Below are positions 35,434-44,800 of a stretch of DNA of 64,000 nt, in pieces; position 1 is the first letter of the stretch; every line of letters starts with the position of its first letter. Position numbers and translations under genes: made by a program. Under the pieces are notes generated by a model that saw only the letters and a program-made list of their open reading frames with translations, was not told the origin of the DNA and did not search any database. This DNA is from an uncultured Lachnospiraceae bacterium (GTDB lineage Bacteria; Bacillota; Clostridia; Lachnospirales; Lachnospiraceae): NCBI GenBank assembly GCA_947577185.1, contig CANPUE010000005.1, positions 1 to 64,000 of the forward strand, written 5' to 3'.

Positions 35434-36318
35434 ATGACAGTACAGGAAATGATCGACAGGATTAAGGAGAAAACAGGGATCTGCATCCCACCGGATAAAA
35501 CCTGTGACCAGTTAATAGCAGGAGATCCCGGTATGGAAATCAGGAAAATCGGCGCTACTTTTATGGCAACCGTGGATGTGATACGGGAAGCCGTAAAACA
35601 GGACGTCAATTTTATCATTACACATGAACCCACGTGGTTTAACGGGATTGACAGGACAGACTGGGCGGCGCAGGATCCGGTCTATCTTGAGAAAAAGAAA
35701 CTGATCGAAGACAGTCATATAGCAATCTGGAGATTTCATGATCATATGCACATAGGCCATAAGGACGAAATCTATATGGGATTCGAGAAAGAGTTTGGAT
35801 GGGGGCCTTATCGTGTGCAGATCACAGATCTGGAGCGATACGGTGAAAAAGATCCGCAAAAGGCATCATTCTGGAAAAACTTCGGGGCAGTCTATCAGAT
35901 CCCGAAAACGACTTTAAAAGAGCTGAGTGCTTTTTTCAGAGAAAAAGCGGCAATGGATGTGATCCGTATCGTAGGCGATCCGGATATGGAAGTGGAAAGG
36001 GTATCGGTACTTGTCGGCGGAGGAAGCCTGGGACTCGGCAGGGAAGAAGCGCCGATGATTCAGATGTTTCAGGAAAACGTGGATGTTGTTGTCTGCGGGG
36101 ATATTACGGAATGGACGCTGTCAGCTTACGTCCGCGATGCTGCGATGCTGGGAATGCGGAAAGGAATGCTGGTGCTCGGCCATGAGAGAAGCGAAGAGTG
36201 GGGCATGAAATATCTGCCGGAGTGGCTGGAACCGATCGCAGAGGGGATTCCGGCGGTATTTCTGGATGCCGGGGAACCGTTTGTCTGGTCAAAAGGACGT
36301 GATGTCTCTCGAATTTAA
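35434..36318 (+). CDS. Nif3-like dinuclear metal-centre protein (DUF34)
   Basis: Protein of 294 aa of the Nif3/DUF34 group. It has metal-ligand regions IITHEPTWFN and FHDHMHIGHKDEI near the N-terminal half, then VVVCGDITEWTL and VLGHERSEEWGM near the end. The family forms hexameric rings with two metals per subunit; its reaction is unsettled, with GTP-cyclohydrolase-like and hydrolase roles proposed. The THEP variant replaces the more usual THHP. It follows the GH3 gene after a terminator and may belong to the same pathway as a hydrolase, which is inference from position only. Confidence 0.8.
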   Translation: MTVQEMIDRIKEKTGICIPPDKTCDQLIAGDPGMEIRKIGATFMATVDVIREAVKQDVNFIITHEPTWFNGIDRTDWAAQDPVYLEKKKLIEDSHIAIWRFHDHMHIGHKDEIYMGFEKEFGWGPYRVQITDLERYGEKDPQKASFWKNFGAVYQIPKTTLKELSAFFREKAAMDVIRIVGDPDMEVERVSVLVGGGSLGLGREEAPMIQMFQENVDVVVCGDITEWTLSAYVRDAAMLGMRKGMLVLGHERSEEWGMKYLPEWLEPIAEGIPAVFLDAGEPFVWSKGRDVSRI

Positions 36319-36456
36319 ATCTTCCGATTTTGTCAGGAAATGTGTTATTTTCGACAAATACTATCATTTCAGATATTTTTATGGTATCCTGAATTACCGG
36401 AAATAACGGCCATCCGGCCGCGGAACATGTCGCTTTGACGCAAATGGAGGAAGAGA

Positions 36457-37818
36457 ATGGAAAAGATTGAATGGCACGGGACACAGGCGGAGGAGCTTTG
36501 GAAATTTTATGAGAATATGCAGGAGTGCGTCTACGTAGTTGACTTGGACAGTCATGAACTTGTATATGCAAACCGGTATGCAAGAACGATATATGGGATT
36601 GACTCTGTGGAAGAAAGCAGAGGGAAAAAATGTTATGAACTGTTAAAAGGCAGTTCTGCACCATGCAGAACCTGCAATGTGAAAAAGCTGTCGCCGGGAT
36701 CTTTCCTGGAAGAGGTACGCTACAATCCGGTGCTCAGGAAGAAGCAGGCGCTGAAAGAAACAATCATAGAAGAAAACGGCAGGCGTTACCGCTTTGAACT
36801 CGGTGTGGATCTGAGCGCATGGGAACAGCAGAATAAAGCATATGAAGACAACGAGAAGATGATCAACGAAGGCCTCAGGATAGCCATGATGGAGGCTGTG
36901 CCGGAGGATTCCATCGACGTACTGCTGGAATATCTCGGACAGGCCTTTCAGAGTGACAGAGTTTATGTCTTTGAGGAAACAGAGGAAGGTACTTTTCGAA
37001 ATACATTCGAGTGGTGTGCGGAAAACGTTACGCCGCAGAAAGAAAATCTGCAGAATGTATCCGCTGATGTAGTGAGCCTCTGGTATCGGAAATTCCTGCG
37101 GGACGAGAATGTCGTGATCAAGAATGTAGAGAGCGTCCGGGAAACAGACAGACCGGTATACGAATACCTGCAGCCGCAGAAGATTCATTCGCTCGTGGTG
37201 AGTCCGCTCATACGAGAGGGCAAGATCATAGGATTTTACGGCGTAGATAACCCGCCGCAACAGTTTCTGGAGCACATAACGACGCTGTTGCGGATTTTGG
37301 GGCATTTCATTGTGACACTCTTAAACAGGAGAAAGCATGTACACCGCCTGGAGGAGCTGTGCTTTCAGGATCAGCTGACAGGGATCGGCAACAGACATGC
37401 GATGAATGAATATATCGGGATGATGCAGCCTGGAAAGAGCATTGGAATCTTGTACTGCGATGTGATGGGACTGAAAAGAGTGAATGATGAAAAGGGCCAT
37501 CGGGAAGGCGACAAACTCCTGATCCGGGTCGGAGAATGTCTGCAGGAGGTGTTTGGAGCGCATGCGCTCTTTCGCGTCGGCGGGGATGAATTCCTTGTTG
37601 TGTGTGAGGGAATCGAAGAAAAAGAACTGAGAGATAAAGTGGCAATGCTGGAGCGGCAGATGCGTGAGCGGGATGCTCTGATGGCGGTCGGTTGTGTATG
37701 GCGTGCTGAAAACGACGAGGACTTCGATCATCTGCTCAGGGAGGCGGACGAGAAGATGTATGAGGATAAGAGGATCAGATTTGCCTGGATCTGCCGGGAC
37801 AGATATGAGAAAGGATAG
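36457..37818 (+). CDS. Diguanylate cyclase with PAS and GAF-like sensors
   Basis: Cytoplasmic protein of 453 aa. An N-terminal PAS domain (about 10-115) carries CRTCNVKK, a possible metal- or redox-binding Cys pair. A GAF-like domain (about 140-290) follows, then a GGDEF domain (about 305-450) with LTGIGNRHAM, DVMGLKRVND and the intact active site RVGGDEF. It should make cyclic di-GMP. The inhibitory RxxD site is not seen at its usual position. No EAL or HD-GYP domain is present. ATGGAGGA precedes the ATG. In a flagellated organism it could affect motility. Confidence 0.9.
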   Translation: MEKIEWHGTQAEELWKFYENMQECVYVVDLDSHELVYANRYARTIYGIDSVEESRGKKCYELLKGSSAPCRTCNVKKLSPGSFLEEVRYNPVLRKKQALKETIIEENGRRYRFELGVDLSAWEQQNKAYEDNEKMINEGLRIAMMEAVPEDSIDVLLEYLGQAFQSDRVYVFEETEEGTFRNTFEWCAENVTPQKENLQNVSADVVSLWYRKFLRDENVVIKNVESVRETDRPVYEYLQPQKIHSLVVSPLIREGKIIGFYGVDNPPQQFLEHITTLLRILGHFIVTLLNRRKHVHRLEELCFQDQLTGIGNRHAMNEYIGMMQPGKSIGILYCDVMGLKRVNDEKGHREGDKLLIRVGECLQEVFGAHALFRVGGDEFLVVCEGIEEKELRDKVAMLERQMRERDALMAVGCVWRAENDEDFDHLLREADEKMYEDKRIRFAWICRDRYEKG

Positions 37819-37841
37819 GAACCGAAGGATCTGTTGTAGTG

Positions 37842-37866
37842 CAGGCAGCTGGCTGACAGCTGCCTG
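37842..37866. terminator. Hairpin between convergent genes
   Basis: CAGGCAGCT (37842-37850) pairs perfectly with AGCTGCCTG (37858-37866), directly against the stop of the minus-strand gene. No T-run. Confidence 0.5.
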
Positions 37867-38373
37867 TCAGATTCCGGTGTTGTCGATTCTCTTGAGATAA
37901 TCATAGTAATAGGGCTCCAACATGAGAATCATTGCCTCTTTTGTGATATCTCTGAACCGGAAGGAATAGAGAAGTTCCCGGATATGTAATTTATTGATTC
38001 CATCTTTTTCCGAGAAATCTCCATTATATTTTTTCAAAAGGGAAATGTATAAATGCAGGGCAAATTTTTCATTGATCCGTTCCGCGCTTTCCTGACAGGC
38101 ATCGATCCAGAAAGGACGTAGTTTCAGGATCCAGTAACAATATAAAGCTGTTTCCTTATATTCAGATGTGATCATTTCGTCATGAAAAACCTGAAAATAA
38201 TACTTTCGTTTATGTACCCTGACGATGATATCCTTCAGGGCATTCATATTTGTTTTGACGGATTCATAGGGATACAGACAGCTTCCGTCACAAAAATCGC
38301 GCAACAGTTTATCGAGGTTTTGCATTTCTTTCATAAACTCCTGCTCGGTCATCCATTGGTACGTTTCTGACAT
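37867..38373 (-). CDS. Unknown protein, third gene of the RelA/SpoT operon
   Basis: Soluble 168-aa protein, unrecognised. It is rich in Tyr, Lys and acidic residues, appears all-helical, and has no catalytic motif or membrane segment. GGAGG lies 13 bp before the ATG, slightly far. It is 23 bp after the 65-aa gene and must be co-transcribed with the RelA/SpoT gene. In known toxic alarmone-synthetase systems a small neighbour neutralises the synthetase; this protein or the 65-aa one is a candidate for that role, by position only. Confidence 0.65.
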   Translation of the reverse strand: MSETYQWMTEQEFMKEMQNLDKLLRDFCDGSCLYPYESVKTNMNALKDIIVRVHKRKYYFQVFHDEMITSEYKETALYCYWILKLRPFWIDACQESAERINEKFALHLYISLLKKYNGDFSEKDGINKLHIRELLYSFRFRDITKEAMILMLEPYYYDYLKRIDNTGI

Positions 38374-38396
38374 ATCGGTATCATGCCTCCATTTGT

Positions 38397-38594
38397 TTAT
38401 TCATCCAGATCATTGTAGATTTCCCTCAAAAAATCAGCGTTCTCCCGCAGCAGCCTGTGACTGGATTCTGCCAGCTGCGCCAGTGTCGAAGCATCATCAA
38501 TTTTTCTGTTTATGTCTACCTGATCTTTGCTGTTGCGAAAAATTTTGCTGATCTGTTCTTGTTCATATCCAAAATATTTTGTTGCTGTGGTCAT
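38397..38594 (-). CDS. Small 65-aa protein in the RelA/SpoT operon
   Basis: Predicted helical, acidic protein of 65 aa (MTTATKYFGYEQEQISKIFR at the start, IYNDLDE at the end). It has a good AGAGGAAA site and lies 25 bp after the RelA/SpoT stop. No family is recognised. The small size and its place directly behind a stand-alone alarmone synthetase make it a candidate antitoxin or regulator, unproven. Confidence 0.65.
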   Translation of the reverse strand: MTTATKYFGYEQEQISKIFRNSKDQVDINRKIDDASTLAQLAESSHRLLRENADFLREIYNDLDE

Positions 38595-38619
38595 GTTTTT
38601 CCTCTTTTCTCATCAGACT

Positions 38620-39642
38620 TTATACGATGCGGATGCCATAATTTTTGCATATTCTATCGATATCCAGATGGAATTGCCGGTATAATTCATAATTTTTCCG
38701 GTTCATTTGATTCATGTCAGGATTCCAGACATCCTTAAAATATTTTTCGGCATCATTTATAATCAGTATATTTCTTATAATGCCGTCAAGAGAGCGCCAG
38801 GTCATTTTCCTGACTGCATGAATAAAGTCCGGGGTTATCAGTTCATTCAGATCTTTTATTGTATTCAGGCCAAACGCATGCAGCTCCGTTAATGTCAGAT
38901 CAATGTCACGGAATACCTGCGGTGTGATACAGGGAAATTTCCAGGCCATGAATTTTTCGAGCGTCATGGAATTAATCGTATATTTCAGACAGCCTTTTTC
39001 CATCTCCATTTCCAGTTCTTTCACATAGCGGTCAAAAGATTCCACATAGGAATCCATTTCCATGTCAGCCAGTTCTAACATGCCGGCTAACAGATTTTTT
39101 CTGCGTTCCAGTTCGACCGGGAGGCTGCCTTCAAATTTATAGCCTTTTTCATGCGTGATCTCTGACCATGTATGTGCGATCAGGCTTGTGACCTGAATTT
39201 CACATTTAAGATCGATAAGCTTTTTATTTTCCGCCAGGGAAAGCACGTCGTCATGCAGCGTTACCACATAATGCTCGCCGCGGTATCCGACTCTGTCGCT
39301 TCCGAGTGTTTCAGTTTTGTCGACGGAATGTTTCAGGTCTACTTTGAAACTTTTTTTAATGATTTCGGAGATGGCGGATATGTCTTTCCTGCTGTATACG
39401 ATGACTCTGACACCGGCCAGATCAGTGATTTCACTGTTCTCGCTATATTTATCTTTAAGGAGTTTCGTTCTCAGGCTGTCAATTTCCTTTGTTCTTTTGG
39501 AATACGATGCAATTTTTAAATCCGGATGCTGCTGCATGACAGCAGCTTTCAATGTATTGAAAACCTGTATTGCCAAATCTTCATAAAAATTTCGGTTTTT
39601 TACATAGTATGCGATCTTTTCTTCCGCGTATCCCTCAAGCAT
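38620..39642 (-). CDS. Stand-alone RelA/SpoT-domain alarmone synthetase
   Basis: Protein of 340 aa. The N-terminal ~180 residues form a (p)ppGpp-synthetase fold: nucleotide-binding basic region SYSKRTKEIDSLRTKL, D74 in ITDLAGVRVIVY, GYRGEH (119-124) and E148 in CEIQVTSLIAHTWSEI. These are the key synthetase residues. There is no HD hydrolase, TGS or ACT domain, so it would synthesise but not degrade. It is longer than ordinary small alarmone synthetases; a C-terminal ~130-residue helical domain of unknown function follows. GGAG precedes the ATG. It heads a three-gene minus-strand operon. Stand-alone synthetases of this kind include housekeeping enzymes and toxins of the toxSAS type that make ppGpp/ppApp or modify tRNA. 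Confidence 0.85.
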   Translation of the reverse strand: MLEGYAEEKIAYYVKNRNFYEDLAIQVFNTLKAAVMQQHPDLKIASYSKRTKEIDSLRTKLLKDKYSENSEITDLAGVRVIVYSRKDISAISEIIKKSFKVDLKHSVDKTETLGSDRVGYRGEHYVVTLHDDVLSLAENKKLIDLKCEIQVTSLIAHTWSEITHEKGYKFEGSLPVELERRKNLLAGMLELADMEMDSYVESFDRYVKELEMEMEKGCLKYTINSMTLEKFMAWKFPCITPQVFRDIDLTLTELHAFGLNTIKDLNELITPDFIHAVRKMTWRSLDGIIRNILIINDAEKYFKDVWNPDMNQMNRKNYELYRQFHLDIDRICKNYGIRIV

Positions 39643-39678
39643 AAGCGTTTCTCCAATTTTATGCCGATAACTGCAGGC

Positions 39679-39734
39679 ATGATAGTATCAGCCGTATGTT
39701 ATAGCATACAATTGTATTTTTATCTTACTATCAT
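39679..39734 (-). promoter_or_regulatory. Operator-like inverted repeats before the RelA/SpoT operon
   Basis: ATGATAGTA (39679-39687) and TACTATCAT (39726-39734) form a perfect 9-bp inverted repeat. Between them GTATG and CATAC (39694-39709) form a smaller palindrome covering a minus-strand TATAAC box (39698-39703). Nested palindromes around the promoter suggest tight control, possibly by an operon product. Confidence 0.5.
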
Positions 39735-39960
39735 GTATCAATATATTCAAGATATTTCTGCTGTATTTCGTTCTAATTATTCTTATCATAGCACAAATGA
39801 AGACGGTGCCTGATGAAATATCACGAAACATAATAAAAAAGAAAAATAAACAACATAATATAGTGTTTTGCTTTATCTGTTTTTGGTTTCAATTTGAAAT
39901 AATTTGAAATGATCGTGAATGCCTCATATGCTCAACCCACGGTTGACTCTGCCGGGCACG
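39735..39960. other. AT-rich spacer upstream of the RelA/SpoT operon
   Basis: No gene is seen. The sequence turns abruptly from AT-rich to GC-rich at about 39920, where the ABC exporter scar begins. That looks like an old recombination joint. Confidence 0.4.
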
Positions 39961-40384
39961 GACTCCCCAGCCTGTTGATAGCGGGCTCATTATTTCCGCA
40001 CTTGCGGCCGGAGCGCTCTGCGGCGGGTGTGGCGTGGCCGGTTCCGAATTGCTCAGGCGCATGATCGACGGAATGGAAGACGCACCGGCGATAGAATTTC
40101 GGGACGTGTCGTTTGGTTATGAAGAAGGTTCTTGTGTGCTGTTGGGTGTCAGCTTTACGGTTCCGCGGGGAAAGACGGCGGCGGTGGTCGAGCAGTATGT
40201 GCAGAAGGGAAGTGCCGCGCTCATGGGAGGACGCACGACCCTTGTGATCGCCCACCGACTCTCAACGATCGAACATGCGGATGTGATCTACGTCATGGAA
40301 GGGGGAAAAGTATGTGAGCAGGGCAGGCACGATGAACTGCTGGAGCGTGGCAGAATCTATAAGAGGCTGGTGGAGATGTCATAA
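39960..40384 (+). pseudogene. ABC exporter remnant lacking its catalytic core
   Basis: In frame are the start of an exporter nucleotide-binding domain ([16 protein letters not shown], then [17 protein letters not shown]) and its end ([15 protein letters not shown], then [17 protein letters not shown]). Walker A, Q-loop, signature and Walker B are gone. The joint lies between AAVV and EQYVQ near 40185. The preceding membrane domain is also missing. It cannot hydrolyse ATP. The frame has stayed open, so the deletion may be recent. Confidence 0.75.
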
Positions 40385-40497
40385 AAGTTTCAAAATGATG
40401 CAACTATGATGCAATTTTGATGCGACTGCGATGCATTTTTTTCATAAAATGGAGTAGCGCCGCAGATAACAGAGGCGGAAAGAAAGGCATGCATTTT

Positions 40498-41592
40498 ATG
40501 AAAAATCACGGTAAGAAGAGGATCCTGGCAGTATGCCTGCTGATCTGCTTTGGTTTCGGCTGGAAAATTTTGGCCGACACGGCTAAGCAGGGGCAGCCGG
40601 AAAAGAGCACAACAGACGGGACCGGAATAGAAGAGGGCAGAATAGAAGAGAGCAGAGCAGACGGGAGCACAAAAGAAGAAAACAGTACAGATGGGGCCAG
40701 AATAGAAGAGAACAGAGCAGACAGGAATCCAATAGAAGAGAACAGAACAGAGGAGGAAAAACCTGACGGGGAGGGCGTGTACGAGGACGGCGCCGCACGT
40801 TTCGTGCAGGAGGCGCAAAAGCAGGGAGTCGGACAGGCGGAAGCTGCATCCTGGTGGGAACGTCTGCAGGCAGACGATGTTTTTGCGGGCGGGACGATGG
40901 AACTCACCGGACTCGTGGCGGAAGATATGGACGGCAACGGCATGACAGATCTGCTGGTCATGACCTTAGACCGGGAAGAAAAGCCATTTTACGGTTCCGG
41001 CTGTGTGTGGATCTATATGAATGCGGACAGGCCGTATTGCTTTGCACAAGAGGACTGTTCCTATTATGGGGACTTTGAATCTTTTGCCGGAGATATCGAC
41101 AATGACGGCAATGTGGAGATCGTGCTCAGCATGCAGGGAACCGGCTGCGGAGCGGTGGGGGACTCTTATAAGGTCATCTTGAAATACAGAGATGACGGGC
41201 AGGGCGGACATGTCATACAGACAATGGAACTGCCTGATGACCTGCCGGAAGAGTATGATGCGGGACTGGAAGTCATTGTGGTGCAGGAGACGGAAAAGAA
41301 CCGCTATAGCGCGTATTGCCCTTACCTGGGGGAAACAGTTTCTTTCAGTGCGCAGAATATGGCACAGCCCGGAACGGATGCACGGGCAGTAGGTGGGAAT
41401 GTGAGGGGCTTTTTTCATCTCAGACAGGTACAATATGAGGGGAAAAATGCGCTGCAGGTTTCGGAATACCTGAGCGGAGAGGGCGGAATCGCGCATGGAA
41501 TTGCCACGGCACAGTTTATTATCCTGTGGGATCAAAACGGGGAGGGTTATGTAGCGGAGTGGTGGATTGAGGCGGAGCCTCTCAGCGTGTAA
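40498..41592 (+). CDS. Secreted repeat-containing protein of unknown function
   Basis: Protein of 364 aa, start ATG 40498 chosen for AGAAAGG 10 bp upstream. The N-terminal helix (RILAVCLLICFGFGWKIL) is a signal or anchor. A low-complexity charged linker with EENRAD-type units follows (about 40-85). A globular domain comes last, with calcium-type loops DMDGNGMTDLLV and DIDNDGNVEIVLSM, the EF-hand-like loops of FG-GAP/VCBS beta-propeller repeats. It probably acts at the cell surface. No enzyme motif is seen. A terminator follows at 41646. Confidence 0.7.
   Translation: MKNHGKKRILAVCLLICFGFGWKILADTAKQGQPEKSTTDGTGIEEGRIEESRADGSTKEENSTDGARIEENRADRNPIEENRTEEEKPDGEGVYEDGAARFVQEAQKQGVGQAEAASWWERLQADDVFAGGTMELTGLVAEDMDGNGMTDLLVMTLDREEKPFYGSGCVWIYMNADRPYCFAQEDCSYYGDFESFAGDIDNDGNVEIVLSMQGTGCGAVGDSYKVILKYRDDGQGGHVIQTMELPDDLPEEYDAGLEVIVVQETEKNRYSAYCPYLGETVSFSAQNMAQPGTDARAVGGNVRGFFHLRQVQYEGKNALQVSEYLSGEGGIAHGIATAQFIILWDQNGEGYVAEWWIEAEPLSV
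40626..40760 (+). repeat. Degenerate 15-bp repeats in the linker of the secreted protein
   Basis: AATAGAAGAG occurs at 40626, 40641, 40701 and 40731, always at multiples of 15 bp. The units code for I-E-E plus variable residues, and the reading frame is preserved whatever the copy number. Confidence 0.7.
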
Positions 41593-41645
41593 TCTCTTTT
41601 GGATGACACGCTGCAGGTGTCATGAAGAGTCGTTTTTTATGAAAA

Positions 41646-41685
41646 GGGAATGTTTGATGCTGCGGCAGAAACATTCTCTTTTTTC
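41646..41685 (+). terminator. Terminator after the secreted protein gene
   Basis: GAATGTTT (41648-41655) pairs with AAACATTC (41669-41676), followed by TCTTTTTT. The T-run is at the same time the start of repeat R2 copy 1. Confidence 0.7.
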
Positions 41686-41730
41686 AACCGGCAATTTGAG
41701 ACTTCCGACGCGAGTCTCGCAGTAAACTGC
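41681..41730. repeat. Dispersed repeat R2, copy 1
   Basis: TTTTCAACCGGCAATTTGAG is followed by CTTCCGACGCG and GCAGTAAACTGC (41719-41730). The first part recurs at 46414 and 57879. The GCAGTAAACTGC part recurs in the copy at 57.9 kb and the CCGACGCG part at 46.5 kb. Confidence 0.65.
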
Positions 41731-41782
41731 TCTGACAGGGAGGAGCTGTATGACTTTATGTCTGCAATGTCAGAGTAAAACA

Positions 41783-41811
41783 TTGAACAAAGCTGACAGA
41801 TTGCGTATAAT
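41783..41811 (+). promoter_or_regulatory. SigA-type promoter of the hybrid kinase operon
   Basis: TTGAAC (41783-41788), 17 bp, TATAAT (41806-41811), about 70 bp before the kinase start. Confidence 0.7.
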
Positions 41812-41882
41812 ATGTTTTACAGGACAAATTGTAATCTGCGGCCGAAAATACCGCAGGTTCGAAGAAAGGTTTGGAAAGGTTC

Positions 41883-44800
41883 ATGAAAAAGTTACGAAAG
41901 CTGGCTGGTCTGTCCGTGTTTCTCATACTGGTATTTATGGTGATCGCATTGTTCAGGTATCAGAGTGAGGAAGAAATGCAGATGCCCATACTGCCGGATA
42001 AGATGGAGTATCCCTACGATGAGGGCTGGTGCATGATCCCATTTGACAGTGATGTTTTGTCAAAAGAAGATGTGCAGGATGATGAAAAAATGCAGGCACT
42101 GATAAAAGAAAAGCTGGATCGGGAAGAATATCAGGAAGTGGAGTTTCCCTATGAAGGAAAGCGCGGAACACAGGAGGTTATCGTATTCCGGAATACGCTG
42201 TCGGAAGACTATGCGGGACTGACGATCAATTTCGCATCACAGGGTGCTTCTGTGCGGGTGTTTCTCGACGGAGAACGGATCTATGCGTATGAGCCGGAAG
42301 AGAATGCGGTAATTGGCAGGATCCCCGGGGAACATGAAAACTATATAGATGTTCCCAATGTATTTCAGGAGGGGGAATTGTGGATTGAGATGATCACCTC
42401 CGGTTCGTATGAGGTACCGACGCTTGGGGAGATCACGATTGAAACGCGCGATATGGTTATCATCAACGTAGTAGGGAACAGTGTCATTGACATTGGCTGC
42501 TGCATTCTGATTCTTCTTATGTCGGTCATTATGTTTATACTGGCCCTGATACGCCGGTATACGCATCAGCCCGGCCGGGGAGAAGTGTTTTTGGGACTGA
42601 CCGGTTTTGCGGCCGGAATCTACTGTTTCATTGGAACCGATACACTCAGCATCTTTTACGATGTGCAGGGAGCTTATGAGATGCAGGAATATCTGATCCT
42701 GTTGATTCCGCTTTTTCTGACACAGTATTTTGAGCGGAATTTACATACTTTATTCCCGCGCCGGTTTTCTCTGCTGATCTGGTGTGCGAGCCTGAACGCG
42801 GCAGCACAGATCATATTGCAGCTGTTGGGGATCAGACATCTGGAGAATATGGCGAACGTCACTGCGCTTGTACTGGGCATAGTCTGTGTCGTGGCGGTCG
42901 TGAGCCTGATCCAGTCTGATTACGGCAGAAAATATTATCTGGCATTGCTTTCGATTACTTCGATACTCGTGCTGCTTTCCGGCGCCATTGCCAATGTGAT
43001 CATCAATGCGTTTTTCGGAACGGTCCGCGGAAATGCGGCGGGACAGTACAGCATGGCAGTGTTCAGCATATTGATGGCTGTCATGCATGTTTTCCAGGTT
43101 TCAAAAGAATATCGGGCAAACGCTGAAGAACATGCTGATCTTCTGAAAGAAAAAGTGAAAGAGGCGCAGCAGCAGAACATGCAGATGGCCATAGCAAAGA
43201 AGGAAGCGGATCTGGCAAAACAGGAGGCGGTGGCGGCCAACGAGGCAAAAGGAAAATTTCTGGCGCATATGTCGCATGAAATCAGGACCCCGATCAATGC
43301 GGTTCTCGGCATGGATGAGATGATCCTGCGGGAGTCAAAGGAAGAGAATATCAAATCCTATGCGATGGATATCCGCATTGCAGGACAGACGCTTTTGGCG
43401 CTGATCAATGATATATTGGATTTTTCCAAAATCGATTCCGGCAAAATGGAGATCGTTCCGGTAGAATATGATGTCAGCAGCCTGATCCATGACCTGATCA
43501 ATATGACAACACAGAGAATGGGAGATAAAAATATCCGTCTGGAAGTAGAAACTGATCATGAGATACCGTCGAGACTGTATGGAGATGATGTGCGGATCAG
43601 ACAGGTACTGACTAATATATTGACCAATGCAGTCAAATACACGCATGAAGGCACCGTATGGTTCCGCGTGCAGGGATACCGGAAAGAAGATACGGCAATG
43701 CTCAGGTTTGAAATCGAGGATACGGGTATCGGGATCAAAGAAGAAGACCTGCCCAAACTTTCCGCGGAATTTGAACGGATCGAGGAGAACAGGAACCGTA
43801 ATATTGAAGGCAGCGGACTCGGCATGAATATCACGATGCGGCTTTTAAATCTGCTGGGAAGCAGGCTGGAGGTCGAAAGTATCTATGGGAAGGGATCAAA
43901 GTTTGCTTTTGAACTGGAACAGAAAATTGTGGATCCTGCTCCGATCGGAGATTTTAAGTCCAGGGTACAGCAGATTGCGGAGCAGTATTCTTATAAAACG
44001 AAACTGTGCGCGCCGGACGCGGAAGTATTGGTCGTTGACGACAATGCGGTTAACCGGAAAGTATTTTGGAATCTGCTCAAAGAGACGCAGATTCAGGTGA
44101 CGGATGCGGAAGGCGGTGCGGAATGTCTGGAGTTAATCAAAGCGCATCATTATGATCTGATCTTTCTGGACCATATGATGCCGGGAATGGACGGTGTGGA
44201 AACGCTTCACCGGATCAGGGAGCTTTCGGGGCATCCGTGTGAGAACACCCCGATTATCGTACTCACAGCCAATGCAGTATCCGGAGCGAAAGAAAAATAT
44301 CTGGCGGAAGGGTTTGACGATTTTCTATCCAAACCGATCGCGCCGGAGAAGCTGGAAAATATGATACGCCGAATGCTTCCGCAGGAACTTTTGCAGGAAG
44401 TGGAGGAGCGGGAAAATGAAAAAACGGCCTCCGGACAAAACGGAGGGGGGACGACAGGGAATCCGACGGAAGAATTTCCGTTTGTGGAAGGACTCGACTG
44501 GCAGTATGCATGGCTCCACCTGCCGGATCAGGAACTGCTGGAATATACGGTAAAAGAATTTTACGAACAGATCGAATCTGCCGCAGACCAATTGGAACAG
44601 GCGTATTTGAAAATCACGGAACCCGAATTTCTGGACAGTTACCGGATCCAGGTCCATGCCATGAAAAGCCTCGCCGCTACGGTGGGGATCATGCCGCTGT
44701 CAGGTGTAGCAAAACTGTTGGAATATGCGGCGAAAGATGGTAAAATAGAAATGATCCTTTCTGTGACGCCGTCGTTTCTGGAAGAATGGCGCAGTTACCA

